In this document: piece after piece, positions 1-7,081 of the stretch
Position numbering within the stretch: position 1 is the stretch's first letter
Layout of the letters: every line of letters begins with the position of its first letter
From: Prolixibacteraceae bacterium
GTDB taxonomy: Bacteria > Bacteroidota > Bacteroidia > Bacteroidales > Prolixibacteraceae
DNA: 11,472 nt
Direction: 5' to 3'
Assembly: GCA_017998095.1 (NCBI GenBank)
Contig: JAGODU010000132.1
Span: 1 to 11,472, forward strand
Notes under the pieces: generated by a model
What the model was told of the DNA's origin: nothing
What the model saw: only the letters and a program-made list of their open reading frames with translations
Databases searched by the model: none
Translations under genes and position numbers: made by a program

Positions 1-123
1 TAAATGATTGTTTATGTTTTACTTACTTGTATTTTTTCTAACAGTTACAAATATGCGCTTTTAGGATGACTTTTTAAAATAAAATTTAAACAAATCAATT
101 TAGGATTATATCAATTTTTACGC

Positions 124-145
124 GTTAGTTGCTAACATAATGTTA
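124..145. repeat. Two overlapping inverted repeats with TAAC/GTTA half-sites
   Basis: GTTAG-TTG-CTAAC occupies 124-136 and TAACAT-A-ATGTTA occupies 133-145, so the right arm of the first is part of the left arm of the second. Such overlapping dyads can be an operator, but short palindromes are also common by chance in sequence this AT-rich. Confidence 0.35.
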
Positions 146-194
146 TGAGCTTTTATAAAAATTCACTTTATTTAATTGTTGTAATAAATATTAA

Positions 195-213
195 TATATT
201 GAATATCAATATA
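195..213. repeat. 19-nt palindrome (8-bp arms, 3-nt centre)
   Basis: TATATTGA-ATA-TCAATATA is a perfect inverted repeat with 8-bp arms. It lies about 80 bases upstream of the -7 element at 290-297, so it could be an operator. It has no T-tract and is not a terminator. It is low-complexity, so chance is a real alternative. Confidence 0.35.
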
Positions 214-289
214 ATCTATCATGAAAATTGTGTTAATTAAATACCCAATCTTTTAACAATTTTTAACATTTTACTATCTATTTAAGCTT

Positions 290-297
290 TATATTTG
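290..297 (+). promoter_or_regulatory. Bacteroidota-type -7 element
   Basis: TATATTTG is a perfect match to the Bacteroidota sigma-ABfr -7 consensus TAnnTTTG. No good -33 TTTG lies 19-21 bases upstream, only T-rich sequence with two copies of TTTTAACA. Transcription would start near 303 and run straight into the terminator at 373-399, well short of clpB. Confidence 0.5.
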
Positions 298-302
298 TTA
301 CA

Positions 303-399
303 TAGCTTCAATAAAAAAGCAATTTCTTTTCATATTAGGTTTTTCATAGATTTTAGGTTAGATTAGTTTATAGGATGGTTCAACCCATCCTTTTTTTTT
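303..399 (+). ncRNA. Candidate small RNA of about 95 nt
   Basis: A perfect -7 element at 290-297 and an intrinsic terminator at 373-399 would define a short transcript with no plausible ORF inside it. I do not recognise the RNA family, and it is too short for 6S or tmRNA. Alternatives are that the terminator ends a transcript from a gene left of the window, or that the segment is an attenuated leader for clpB. Confidence 0.35.
373..399 (+). terminator. Intrinsic terminator
   Basis: GGATGG (373-378), a 6-nt loop and CCATCC (385-390) form a perfect 6-bp stem followed by an uninterrupted run of nine T (391-399). This is a textbook plus-strand terminator, with no gene ending upstream of it inside the window. 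Confidence 0.75.
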
Positions 400-484
400 A
401 TCTGTCAATATTTCAGAATATTATTAAATAAAGTGTTAATTTTTCATGGTTAGTTGAACTTTTAATGTCAATAATTCCGAATTA

Positions 485-518
485 CTTGTCTGGATTCAAT
501 TTTGATGCTTTATCTTAA
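485..518 (+). promoter_or_regulatory. Weak candidate clpB promoter
   Basis: A CTTG at 485-488 lies 22 bases before TATCTTAA (511-518), which matches TAnnTTTG only partly. Transcription would start near 524, leaving almost no leader before the clpB ATG at 530. It is the best pair I can see close to the gene, but weak. Confidence 0.25.
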
Positions 519-529
519 TAAACAATATT

Positions 530-3118
530 ATGAACTTTAATAACTTTACAATAAAAGGACGTGATACTGTCAACCAAGCTGCGCATATAGCAGCTTCGCT
601 AGGACAGCAGGCAATTGAAACAGGACATCTTCTTAAAGCCGTTCAGGAAGAAGCTGATGATCTGGTGCGATTTCTTTTTAATAAGTTAGGAGTGAACAAT
701 ACTGCTATCAATGCAGCCCTGAATAAAATTGTTGAGTCGTACCCTAAGGTTAGCGGTGGGCAGTCATATCTTTCAAATTCAGCAAACAACGCAATACAAT
801 CGGCTGTTAAATATGCAAGCGAAATGGGTGACCAGTATGTGTCAGTAGAACATATTATTATGGGATTGCTTGATGCCGGCGACTCTGTTTCATCGTTACT
901 GAAAGATGGGGGTTTCAATAAAAAAGACCTTCGCTCTGCCGTTGATGAATTGCGTAAAGGATCAAAAGTAACCAGTGAAAATGCAGAAGATCAGTATAAT
1001 TCGTTAGAAAGATATGCAATAAATCTGGTTGACCAGGCACGTAAGGGAAAGCTTGATCCTGTTATTGGCAGAGATGAAGAAATACGAAGGTTATTGCAAA
1101 TTTTAACCAGAAGGACAAAAAACAATCCTATTTTAATAGGTGAGCCAGGAACCGGGAAAACAGCAATTGCCGAAGGTTTGGCACAGAGGATTTTCAAAGG
1201 CGACGTGCCGGAAAATCTAAAATCCAAATTAATATTCTCACTTGATATGGGAGCTTTAATTGCAGGTGCAAAATATAAAGGTGAATTTGAAGAAAGGTTA
1301 AAATCAGTAGTTAATGAGATAATTAAATCGGAAGGAGAAATAATTCTTTTTATTGATGAAATTCATACTTTGGTTGGTGCTGGAAAGAGTGATGGTGCAA
1401 TGGATGCAGCTAATATTTTAAAGCCCGCACTGGCACGAGGTGATCTTAGAGCAATAGGAGCAACTACCCTTGATGAATATCAAAAATTTTTCGAAAAGGA
1501 CAAAGCCCTTGAACGCCGGTTTCAACCGGTAATGGTTGATGAGCCCGATATGCTTAGTTCGATTTCAATATTGCGTGGGTTGAAAGAGCGATATGAAAAT
1601 CATCATAAGGTAAGGATTAAGGATGAAGCAATAATTGCATCCGTTGAGTTGTCGCACAGATATATTACCGAACGGTTTCTTCCTGATAAGGCAATTGACC
1701 TTATGGATGAAGCTGCTTCAAAGTTGAGGCTTGAAATTGATTCATTGCCTGAAGAGCTTGATGAGATAGAACGCAGAATTAAGCAGTTGGAGATTGAGAG
1801 GGAAGCTATAAAAAGGGAAAACGACCATACCAAATTGAAAACTATAGAAGTGGAACTTGCCAATCTTCAGACTGAGAGATCGCGTTATAGGGCTGAATGG
1901 GAAACTGAAAAGCAACTTATCGATGGAATTCAGAAAAATAAAAAGGATATAGAAGAGTATAAATTTCTGGCTGATCAGGCTGAAAGGTCAGGTGATTATG
2001 GGCGTGTTGCAGAAATCAGGTATGGACTTATTAAAAATGCCGAGAATGAAATTAATGATCTTCAGTCTCAGCTTGAAGAAAAACATAAGAAGAATTCTTT
2101 AATAAAACAGGAAGTAGATGCTGATGATATTGCTGAAGTAGTAAATAGATGGACAGGAATTCCGGTTTCAAAGATGTTGGAGAGTGAGCGGGAAAAGTTG
2201 TTAAATCTTGAACAGGAGCTGCAAAAGAGGGTGGTAGGACAAGGGGAAGCTATAAGAGCAGTTGCTGATGCAGTTAGAAGGAGCAGGGCAGGACTTCAGG
2301 ATGAGAAAAAACCAATTGGCTCATTCATTTTTCTGGGAACAACAGGAGTTGGTAAGACAGAACTTGCAAGAGCTCTGGCAGAATATCTTTTTGATGATGA
2401 AAACATGATGACCAGAATTGATATGAGTGAATATCAAGAAAAATTTTCGGTTACTCGTCTTATAGGTTCTCCTCCGGGATATGTTGGTTATGAAGAAGGG
2501 GGACAGCTTTCAGAGGCAGTAAGACATAAACCGTATTCAGTCGTTTTGTTTGATGAAATTGAAAAAGCACATCCAGATGTGTTCAATGTCTTGCTACAGG
2601 TACTTGATGATGGTCGTTTAACTGATAATAAAGGCAGGGTGGTTAATTTCAAAAACACCATTATAATTATGACATCGAATATTGGTTCGCAGATAATTCA
2701 GCAAGTAATGGAAGGAATCAATGAAAACAATCGTTATCAGAAGTATGAGCAAGCACGTGAACTGGCATTTGATATTCTTAAAAAGACAATAAAACCTGAG
2801 TTTTTAAACAGAGTTGATGATACAATAATGTTCCTTCCATTGGGAAGACAGGAAGTCAGGAAAATAGTTCAGCTTCAATTTGAAAGGATAAAAGACAGAT
2901 TGAAATATCAGGGTTTTGATATTGAAATCTCAGAAGATGGAATTGACTGGCTGGCTTCAGTTGGTTTCGATCCACAATATGGAGCAAGACCTATAAAAAG
3001 GGCATTGCAACAATACATATTAAATGATCTTTCAAAAATATTATTGTCAGGGAAGATAGAGAAAGGTAAAAAAATCAAAATAACGATAGAGAATGAAGAG
3101 TTAAAGTTTAATAACTAA
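530..3118 (+). CDS. clpB: ATP-dependent disaggregase chaperone ClpB
   Basis: This is a Hsp100-family AAA+ hexamer that, in known homologues, pulls polypeptides out of cytoplasmic aggregates together with DnaK/DnaJ/GrpE. All domains are present in order. A double-repeat Clp N domain covers about residues 1-145. The first AAA+ module has Walker A GEPGTGKT at 204-211, Walker B ending in IDEIH at 275-279, an ATT motif at 311-313 and an ALERR arginine-finger segment at 326-330. A charged coiled-coil middle domain spans about 400-530 and separates ClpB from ClpA. The second AAA+ module has Walker A GTTGVGKT at 603-610, Walker B aspartate-glutamate at 675-676 and a C-terminal GARPIKR sensor-2 motif. 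At 862 residues it is normal length. The ATG at 530 gives a standard N-terminus. It is monocistronic, closed by a strong terminator. No heat-shock operator was recognised upstream. Confidence 0.98.
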   Translation: MNFNNFTIKGRDTVNQAAHIAASLGQQAIETGHLLKAVQEEADDLVRFLFNKLGVNNTAINAALNKIVESYPKVSGGQSYLSNSANNAIQSAVKYASEMGDQYVSVEHIIMGLLDAGDSVSSLLKDGGFNKKDLRSAVDELRKGSKVTSENAEDQYNSLERYAINLVDQARKGKLDPVIGRDEEIRRLLQILTRRTKNNPILIGEPGTGKTAIAEGLAQRIFKGDVPENLKSKLIFSLDMGALIAGAKYKGEFEERLKSVVNEIIKSEGEIILFIDEIHTLVGAGKSDGAMDAANILKPALARGDLRAIGATTLDEYQKFFEKDKALERRFQPVMVDEPDMLSSISILRGLKERYENHHKVRIKDEAIIASVELSHRYITERFLPDKAIDLMDEAASKLRLEIDSLPEELDEIERRIKQLEIEREAIKRENDHTKLKTIEVELANLQTERSRYRAEWETEKQLIDGIQKNKKDIEEYKFLADQAERSGDYGRVAEIRYGLIKNAENEINDLQSQLEEKHKKNSLIKQEVDADDIAEVVNRWTGIPVSKMLESEREKLLNLEQELQKRVVGQGEAIRAVADAVRRSRAGLQDEKKPIGSFIFLGTTGVGKTELARALAEYLFDDENMMTRIDMSEYQEKFSVTRLIGSPPGYVGYEEGGQLSEAVRHKPYSVVLFDEIEKAHPDVFNVLLQVLDDGRLTDNKGRVVNFKNTIIIMTSNIGSQIIQQVMEGINENNRYQKYEQARELAFDILKKTIKPEFLNRVDDTIMFLPLGRQEVRKIVQLQFERIKDRLKYQGFDIEISEDGIDWLASVGFDPQYGARPIKRALQQYILNDLSKILLSGKIEKGKKIKITIENEELKFNN

Positions 3119-3144
3119 AAAAGCGGAGTTCTCCGCTTTTTTTT
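3115..3144. terminator. Bidirectional terminator shared by clpB and the Hpt gene
   Basis: AAGCGGAG and CTCCGCTT form a near-perfect stem (GCGGAG 3123-3128, CTCCGC 3131-3136), followed by eight T (3137-3144) and preceded by an A-run from 3117. It can therefore terminate in both directions. On the plus strand it begins at the clpB stop codon; on the minus strand it abuts the Hpt stop codon (3143-3145). Confidence 0.9.
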
Positions 3145-3490
3145 ATCCTAATTTCTTTAATTCTTCATTCAGTTCGATTATGGCAGCATTGCATTGTTCT
3201 TCAAACATTTTAACGTAATCGGGATAAGATTCAATTTCTGAATTTGCTTCAGTTAAAAGCTGTAACTTTTTTAAGTTTTTACCAAGCTCCTCCATTCCGA
3301 CAATTAAAACTGAAGATTTCGCTTTGTGAGCTTCTTTGCCAAGATCTACATAGTTTTTGTCTTTGAGATGTTTATTCAGGTTTACCTTAAATTCTTCAAC
3401 CTGTTCCAGAAACATTTCTATCATCTCTCTTACGATGCTGCTCTCTCCTCCGGTAATCTCATTTAAATAAGATAAATCAGTATATGCCAT
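3143..3490 (-). CDS. Orphan histidine phosphotransfer (Hpt) domain protein
   Basis: This is a small single-domain protein of 115 residues, predicted all-helical and cytoplasmic. The segment EAHKAKSS carries the Hpt motif HxxKxS with the likely phospho-accepting His55. It is followed by a conserved-type glycine (Gly65) and LGKNLKKL, as in the second helix pair of Hpt four-helix bundles. Such proteins relay phosphate between hybrid histidine kinases and response regulators. No kinase or regulator gene lies in the window, so its partners are encoded elsewhere. The frame stays open upstream to an ATG at 3526, but the ATG at 3490 (MAYTDLSYL) fits the family start better, because the extra 12 residues look like translated leader. 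A -7-like TATAATTG sits at 3523-3516. Role in a particular pathway is unknown. Confidence 0.85.
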   Translation of the reverse strand: MAYTDLSYLNEITGGESSIVREMIEMFLEQVEEFKVNLNKHLKDKNYVDLGKEAHKAKSSVLIVGMEELGKNLKKLQLLTEANSEIESYPDYVKMFEEQCNAAIIELNEELKKLG

Positions 3491-3644
3491 CTTTAAAAGT
3501 TTTATCAATAAAGTACAATTATACAAAATTTGAAAATAACTAGTAAGATAAAAAGTCAGTTTTATGAGATTAATCTGATACTTTTTTTGAAATCTCCAAT
3601 TTTTAGATTTATTTTAATTTTTGAAATTATAATTATACAATGTT

Positions 3645-4727
3645 ATGAAGACTACACCTTTTACTCAAATGCATATTGAAGCAGGAGCTAAAATGCTTCC
3701 TTTTGCCGGATATAATATGCCAATAGAATACTCCGGAATTAAAGATGAACACATGACTGTCAGAAATGGAGTAGGGGTATTTGATGTATCTCATATGGGA
3801 GAAATATGGGTAAAAGGGAAAAATGCTCTTGAATTCGTACAGAGTGTAACATCGAATGATGCTTCTATACTTATACAGGGTCAAGCGCAATATTCATGTT
3901 TTCCAAATGGTAAGGGGGGAATTGTTGATGATTTACTGGTTTACTACTTTGAAAAAGATAAATACCTGCTTGTCGTTAATGCTTCAAATACTGAAAAAGA
4001 TTACAACTGGCTTGTTTCAAATAATAAATTCGACGTTGAAATTGAAAATGCATCTGATAATATAGCACAGTTGGCAATTCAAGGGCCAAAGGCGGCTGAA
4101 TTAATGCAAAAGCTTACTGATACTGATTTGAAATCGATTCCTTATTATCATTTTAAAACAGGAAAATTTGCTGGAGTTGAAAATGTAATAATATCAGCAA
4201 CCGGATATACAGGAGCAGGTGGCTTTGAAATTTATTTCTATAATGAATATGCTACTCAAATATGGAATTCACTGTTTGAGGCAGGAAAAGAATATGATAT
4301 CAAGCCTATTGGTTTAGGAGCCCGTGATACATTACGTCTGGAAATGGGATTTTGTTTATATGGAAATGACATTGACGATTCAACATCTCCATTGGAAGCT
4401 GGATTGGGTTGGATCACCAAGTATACACCTGAAAAAGATTTCATTGATAAAGCATTTCTTGTAAATCAAAAAGAACAAGGAATAAAAAAACGTCTCAGGG
4501 GTTTTAAAATGATTGATAAGGGAATTCCCCGTCACGAATATGAAATTGCTGATGCAGAAGGAAATATAATTGGAAATGTAACTTCAGGATCAATATCACC
4601 TGTTCTGGGTATAGGAATTGGTATGGGCTATGTGAAATATGAAAATTCAGAAATAGGAAGTGAAATTTTCATCAGTATTAGAGGAAGACTATTAAAAGCT
4701 GAAATAGTTAAGTTCCCATTTATTTAA
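3645..4727 (+). CDS. gcvT: Aminomethyltransferase, glycine cleavage T-protein
   Basis: T-protein of the glycine cleavage system transfers the methylene group from the aminomethyl-lipoyl arm of H-protein to tetrahydrofolate, releasing ammonia and giving 5,10-methylene-THF. The sequence has the family hallmarks: FDVSHMGE at 46-53, [10 protein letters not shown] at 91-100 with the catalytic aspartate of the DD pair, VNASN at 111-115, a GYTG...FEIY folate-site segment at 187-197 with Glu195, [11 protein letters not shown] at 223-233, and PLEAGLGW at 249-256. Length (360 aa) is normal. The folate segment reads YTGAGG where many homologues have YTGEDG. The start at 3645 gives the standard MKTTPF N-terminus. 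gcvH and gcvP are not in the window. A weak -7-like TAATTTTT lies at 3615-3622. The gene converges on the next one with 3 bases between stop codons and no visible terminator. Confidence 0.97.
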   Translation: MKTTPFTQMHIEAGAKMLPFAGYNMPIEYSGIKDEHMTVRNGVGVFDVSHMGEIWVKGKNALEFVQSVTSNDASILIQGQAQYSCFPNGKGGIVDDLLVYYFEKDKYLLVVNASNTEKDYNWLVSNNKFDVEIENASDNIAQLAIQGPKAAELMQKLTDTDLKSIPYYHFKTGKFAGVENVIISATGYTGAGGFEIYFYNEYATQIWNSLFEAGKEYDIKPIGLGARDTLRLEMGFCLYGNDIDDSTSPLEAGLGWITKYTPEKDFIDKAFLVNQKEQGIKKRLRGFKMIDKGIPRHEYEIADAEGNIIGNVTSGSISPVLGIGIGMGYVKYENSEIGSEIFISIRGRLLKAEIVKFPFI

Positions 4728-4730
4728 AAG

Positions 4731-5570
4731 TTACTGTTTATTAGCTTTTTCAATAAACTTTAGTTTGAACTGTACAAGGCCATTTTTATATGTGCCACCC
4801 AATACTATTTCATAATTTTTACCGGGTAGGAAGTTGAATGTTTCAGTGTGAACAATTCCATCAATAATCCTGTTTCCAAGTATAAGATATTCAAATTTAT
4901 GCCTGCCCGCTTTTATTTTAATGTTTAATTCCCCATTATTTTTATTGAAATATTTAAAATCGAAAGGTTTCGAATAATCACAAAGGCCATAAATATCACC
5001 AATTTCATTTGTGATCATATCATCAATTCTGGTTATAAAAGGATGTGTGGAATTATTGTTTGCAGGTATATATGTTACATTTACAATTGAATCCTGGGGA
5101 ATAGGTAAAGTAGGTATGTCTTCGACTTTAAAATTTGTTTTAATATTTTTATCTTTTCTTTTACCTTCAACTTCAATGTTAAAGTTATTTCGTATCATCC
5201 TGTATACAGCACCGGATTTCATTTCAATGGTTATTTTCTTTACAATAATATTTTTTGAACAAGTGTTCAATCCTTTATCATTCAAGACTAATTCAAATGT
5301 ATGTTTTCCGGATTTTAATTCAATTTCAAAACAACCTGTAGAATTTGCTTTATTAAATCCAAATTCATAGTATAGAGAAGAATATTCTTTTCTGAGTTCA
5401 TTGTCTACTTTATAAAGGCAAGTATTAGGGACATGACTTTTATCACCTTCAAAAATAAAGACAGAATTTCCTGTTTTAGTGTTTTTACTATATAAATCTG
5501 ACGATATAAACGAGATTAGGGAAAGGGTGATTAACAATAATTTTATATTTATAGTTTTCATCTTAGACAT
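4731..5570 (-). CDS. Unrecognised exported protein with internal duplication
   Basis: I do not recognise a named family. Residues 4-28 form a signal peptide: MKTINIK, then a hydrophobic stretch (LLLITLSLISFI). There is no clear lipobox, so it is probably cleaved by signal peptidase I and periplasmic or secreted. The mature part appears to be two diverged copies of a beta-rich unit, about 36-136 and 163-274. The best-matching segments are FEIELKSGKHTFELVL (81-96) and LNIKIKAGRHKFEYLI (215-230), each followed by a second strand pair ending in a G-x-x-Y turn (ITIEMKSGAVYRM; ETFNFLPGKNYEI). The G-[KR]-H-x-F-E turn resembles beta-sandwich lipoprotein-type domains. Four cysteines occur in the mature part. 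Start may be the ATG at 5570 or the one at 5561; the latter gives the more typical signal peptide. It is monocistronic. Confidence 0.75.
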   Translation of the reverse strand: MSKMKTINIKLLLITLSLISFISSDLYSKNTKTGNSVFIFEGDKSHVPNTCLYKVDNELRKEYSSLYYEFGFNKANSTGCFEIELKSGKHTFELVLNDKGLNTCSKNIIVKKITIEMKSGAVYRMIRNNFNIEVEGKRKDKNIKTNFKVEDIPTLPIPQDSIVNVTYIPANNNSTHPFITRIDDMITNEIGDIYGLCDYSKPFDFKYFNKNNGELNIKIKAGRHKFEYLILGNRIIDGIVHTETFNFLPGKNYEIVLGGTYKNGLVQFKLKFIEKANKQ

Positions 5571-5583
5571 TTAATGTTGCTTG

Positions 5584-5591
5584 CAAAATTA
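5584..5591 (-). promoter_or_regulatory. -7 element for the exported-protein gene
   Basis: The minus strand reads TAATTTTG here, a perfect TAnnTTTG match. Transcription would start near 5578, giving a leader of only about 8-17 nt to the ATG at 5570 or 5561. No good -33 element was seen; the inverted repeat TTAAC-GT-GTTAA (5603-5614) occupies the space around it. Confidence 0.45.
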
Positions 5592-5602
5592 ATTAAAAGA
5601 AT

Positions 5603-5614
5603 TTAACGTGTTAA
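5603..5614. repeat. 12-bp inverted repeat near the -33 region
   Basis: TTAAC-GT-GTTAA is a perfect dyad 12 bases upstream (minus-strand sense) of the -7 element at 5584-5591, a typical place for an operator. Similar TAAC/GTTA half-sites occur at 124-145. No regulator can be assigned. Confidence 0.3.
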
Positions 5615-5687
5615 TCTAAAGAACAGAGAAACAAAATTTTATTTGATATTAAATATTCGATTGTTGTGATATTTTATAATTAAATAC

Positions 5688-5706
5688 AATTTATTGCCAA
5701 TAAATT
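5688..5706. repeat. 19-nt palindrome upstream of the serC promoter
   Basis: AATTTATT-GCC-AATAAATT is a perfect inverted repeat with 8-bp arms, about 45 bases upstream of the -33 element of the serC promoter. It could bind a dimeric regulator. It is AT-rich, so chance occurrence is possible. Confidence 0.35.
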
Positions 5707-5749
5707 ATAAATTCAGGATTTACTAAATAATCAATTTTGTTATAAAAAT

Positions 5750-5782
5750 TTTGATTTTCTTCATACATAAATTATATCTTTA
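5750..5782 (+). promoter_or_regulatory. serC leader promoter
   Basis: TTTG (5750-5753), 21 bases, then TATCTTTA (5775-5782), which matches TAnnTTTG at 7 of 8 positions. Element identity and spacing fit the Bacteroidota primary sigma factor consensus (TTTG-N19-21-TAnnTTTG). Transcription should start near 5788, about 15 nt before the leader ORF and about 180 nt before serC. Confidence 0.65.
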
Positions 5783-5803
5783 TCCCGATATTTATATTCT
5801 ATA

Positions 5804-5890
5804 ATGATGAACATTATGACAGGAGAATGGTATAGATACAATACTGGGTGGTACACTACTTACCACTATTCATGCCGATCTTGTTCCTGA
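5804..5890 (+). CDS. Candidate serC leader peptide (28 aa)
   Basis: An ATG at 5804 opens a 28-codon ORF ending in TGA (5888-5890). The peptide starts MMNIMTGEWYRYN, is very rich in Trp/Tyr in the middle, and ends Ser-Cys-Arg-Ser-Cys-Ser just before the stop. Three of the last six codons are serine (TCA, TCT, TCC) and two are cysteine (TGC, TGT), the amino acid made from serine. It sits between a good promoter and a hairpin, upstream of a serine biosynthesis gene, which is the arrangement of a ribosome-stalling attenuator. A 6-bp hairpin (GTGGTA 5848-5853 with TACCAC 5861-5866, 7-nt loop) lies within it. The start could also be the ATG at 5807 or 5816. Its function is inferred from composition and position, not from a recognised family. 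Confidence 0.5.
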   Translation: MMNIMTGEWYRYNTGWYTTYHYSCRSCS

Positions 5891-5906
5891 TATACAATTT
5901 ATTTTA

Positions 5907-5924
5907 CCGATTACTATTAATCGG
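5907..5924 (+). promoter_or_regulatory. Hairpin in the serC leader, possible attenuator
   Basis: CCGATTA (5907-5913), loop CTAT, and TAATCGG (5918-5924) form a perfect 7-bp stem beginning 16 nt after the leader stop codon. The following bases (AAATCTTAATTTA) make only a broken T-tract, so this would be a weak terminator or a translation-control structure. The 3' arm's ATCGG could alternatively pair with CCGAT at 5875-5879, inside the leader's Cys-Arg-Ser codons, which suggests competing folds that a stalled ribosome could shift. Confidence 0.45.
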
Positions 5925-5969
5925 AAATCTTAATTTATCGAATATTAAAACCATCAAATAATTATAAAA

Positions 5970-7040
5970 ATGAAAAAACACAACTTTTCTGCAGGACCAT
6001 CGGTTTTACCGGAATTTACTAAGGAAGAAACAGCTAAAGCAGTAATGAATTTTGCTGGAACAGGATTGTCTGTTATGGAAGTTTCACACCGTGGAGCAGA
6101 ATTTCAGGCTGTAGTAGATGAAACTATTGCCCTTGTTAAGGAAATACTCAACGTTCCTGAAGGATATTCAGTATTACTTTTACAGGGTGGTGCGAGTCTT
6201 CAGTTTTATATGGCACCTCTTAATCTTCTTATTAAAAAAGCAGCTTATCTCAATACAGGAGTATGGGCTAGTAAAGCATTAAAAGAAGCTAAGCTTGTAG
6301 GAGAGGTAATAGAAGTTGCTTCATCAAAAGATAAGAATTTCAATTATATACCTAAAGGTTTTACAGTACCATCAGATGTTGATTTTTTGCATGTAACAAC
6401 AAACAACACTATTTATGGAACTGAGCTCGAAGGTGATTTAGATGTAGCTGTGCCTATGGTAGCAGATATGTCATCTGATATTTTCAGTCGCCCGATTGAT
6501 ATTAGTAAATATGATCTTATTTATGCCGGTGCCCAGAAAAATTTAGCACCAGCAGGATTGACTCTTGTAATAGTTAAAGATACAGTATTAGGAAAGACAG
6601 GAAGGGTAATTCCAACAATGCTTGATTATAAAGTTCACATTGATAATGGTACAATGTTTAATACTCCTCCTTGTATTGCAATATATGCAGCGCTGCAGAC
6701 TTTAAAATGGTTAAAAGGATTAGGAGGAGTTTCTGTCATGCAAAAAATGAACATTGATAAAGCTAAGATTCTTTATGATGAAATAGACAGAAATAAAATG
6801 TTCAAAGCTGTAGTTCCTGATCCAAAAGACCGTTCAATAATGAATATTTGTTTTGTACTTGAAGAACAATATTCAGATCTTGAAAAAGAATTTATGGCAA
6901 TAACAAAGGCTAAAGGAATCGATGGAATTAAAGGACATCGTTCAGTTGGTGGATTCAGAGCTTCATGCTATAATGCCCTTCCAAAAGAGAGTGTAGAAGT
7001 TCTCATTGAAGCAATGAAAGAATTTGAATCACAGCATTAA
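5970..7040 (+). CDS. serC: Phosphoserine aminotransferase
   Basis: This PLP enzyme converts 3-phosphohydroxypyruvate and glutamate to 3-phosphoserine and 2-oxoglutarate, the second step of the phosphorylated serine pathway. Homologues often also act on the phosphohydroxythreonine intermediate of PLP synthesis. The N-terminal [10 protein letters not shown] (5-14) is the family signature. GGAS (73-76) and Trp99 in TGVWA contact the cofactor, as does Asp166. [12 protein letters not shown] (185-196) carries the Schiff-base Lys190, and the C-terminal [11 protein letters not shown] segment is intact. Length (356 aa) is normal and the ATG at 5970 starts directly at the signature. The gene has a long leader with a candidate Ser/Cys-rich peptide and hairpin, so it is probably controlled by attenuation. 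It ends at a strong terminator, and serA does not follow. It acts in the cytoplasm. Confidence 0.98.
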   Translation: MKKHNFSAGPSVLPEFTKEETAKAVMNFAGTGLSVMEVSHRGAEFQAVVDETIALVKEILNVPEGYSVLLLQGGASLQFYMAPLNLLIKKAAYLNTGVWASKALKEAKLVGEVIEVASSKDKNFNYIPKGFTVPSDVDFLHVTTNNTIYGTELEGDLDVAVPMVADMSSDIFSRPIDISKYDLIYAGAQKNLAPAGLTLVIVKDTVLGKTGRVIPTMLDYKVHIDNGTMFNTPPCIAIYAALQTLKWLKGLGGVSVMQKMNIDKAKILYDEIDRNKMFKAVVPDPKDRSIMNICFVLEEQYSDLEKEFMAITKAKGIDGIKGHRSVGGFRASCYNALPKESVEVLIEAMKEFESQH

Positions 7041-7047
7041 AATATTG

Positions 7048-7081
7048 AAAATGCAGAATTAACCTTCTGCATTTTCTTTTT
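7048..7081 (+). terminator. serC terminator
   Basis: AAAATGCAGAA (7048-7058), a 6-nt loop and TTCTGCATTTT (7065-7075) form a perfect 11-bp stem followed by a T-rich tract. It starts 8 bases after the serC stop. DUF1015 therefore either has its own promoter in the remaining 30 or so bases, where I see no good one, or is read by leak-through. Confidence 0.8.

Larger units (their letters stand above)
1..529. other. Non-coding region upstream of clpB
   Basis: No convincing coding sequence is visible on either strand in these 529 bases. The region is very AT-rich. It holds overlapping short inverted repeats at 124-145, a 19-nt palindrome at 195-213, a 10-nt periodic direct repeat (TTTTAACA at 251-258 and 261-268), a -7 promoter element at 290-297 and an intrinsic terminator at 373-399. 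The last 130 bases before clpB are unstructured apart from a weak promoter-like pair at 486-518. No CIRCE-type heat-shock operator (TTAGCACTC-N9-GAGTGCTAA) was seen. Confidence 0.7.
5571..5803. other. Intergenic region between divergent genes
   Basis: No coding sequence seen. The region separates the exported-protein gene (minus strand) from the serC leader (plus strand). It holds the minus-strand -7 element at 5584-5591, a 12-bp inverted repeat at 5603-5614, a 19-nt palindrome at 5688-5706 and the serC promoter at 5750-5782. Confidence 0.7.

Noticed and set aside
375..452. Short ORF starting at the ATG inside the terminator stem (MVQPILFF...)
   Set aside because: Its start lies within a terminator hairpin and it reads through the T-tract as Phe codons. 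This is a by-product of the terminator.
1..529. CIRCE heat-shock operator, tRNA or CRISPR repeats before clpB
   Set aside because: No TTAGCACTC/GAGTGCTAA pair, cloverleaf or regularly spaced identical repeat units could be found.
643..1863. Several minus-strand frames inside clpB
   Set aside because: They are opposite strongly conserved ClpB coding sequence, including both N-domain repeats and the first AAA+ module, and show no start signals.
3491..3526. Longer Hpt form starting at 3526
   Set aside because: The extra 12 residues do not resemble the Hpt family and cover the likely promoter region.
5011..5370. 119-codon plus-strand reading frame inside the exported-protein gene
   Set aside because: It is antisense to a gene with a clear signal peptide and repeat structure. 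It has no promoter of its own that I can see and its hydrophobic composition is what the opposite strand would give by chance.
5822..5833. AGGAG followed by ATG in the serC leader, resembling a ribosome binding site
   Set aside because: The ATG at 5827 is followed at once by a stop (ATG GTA TAG), and Bacteroidota rarely use Shine-Dalgarno sites. It lies inside the better 28-codon leader frame.
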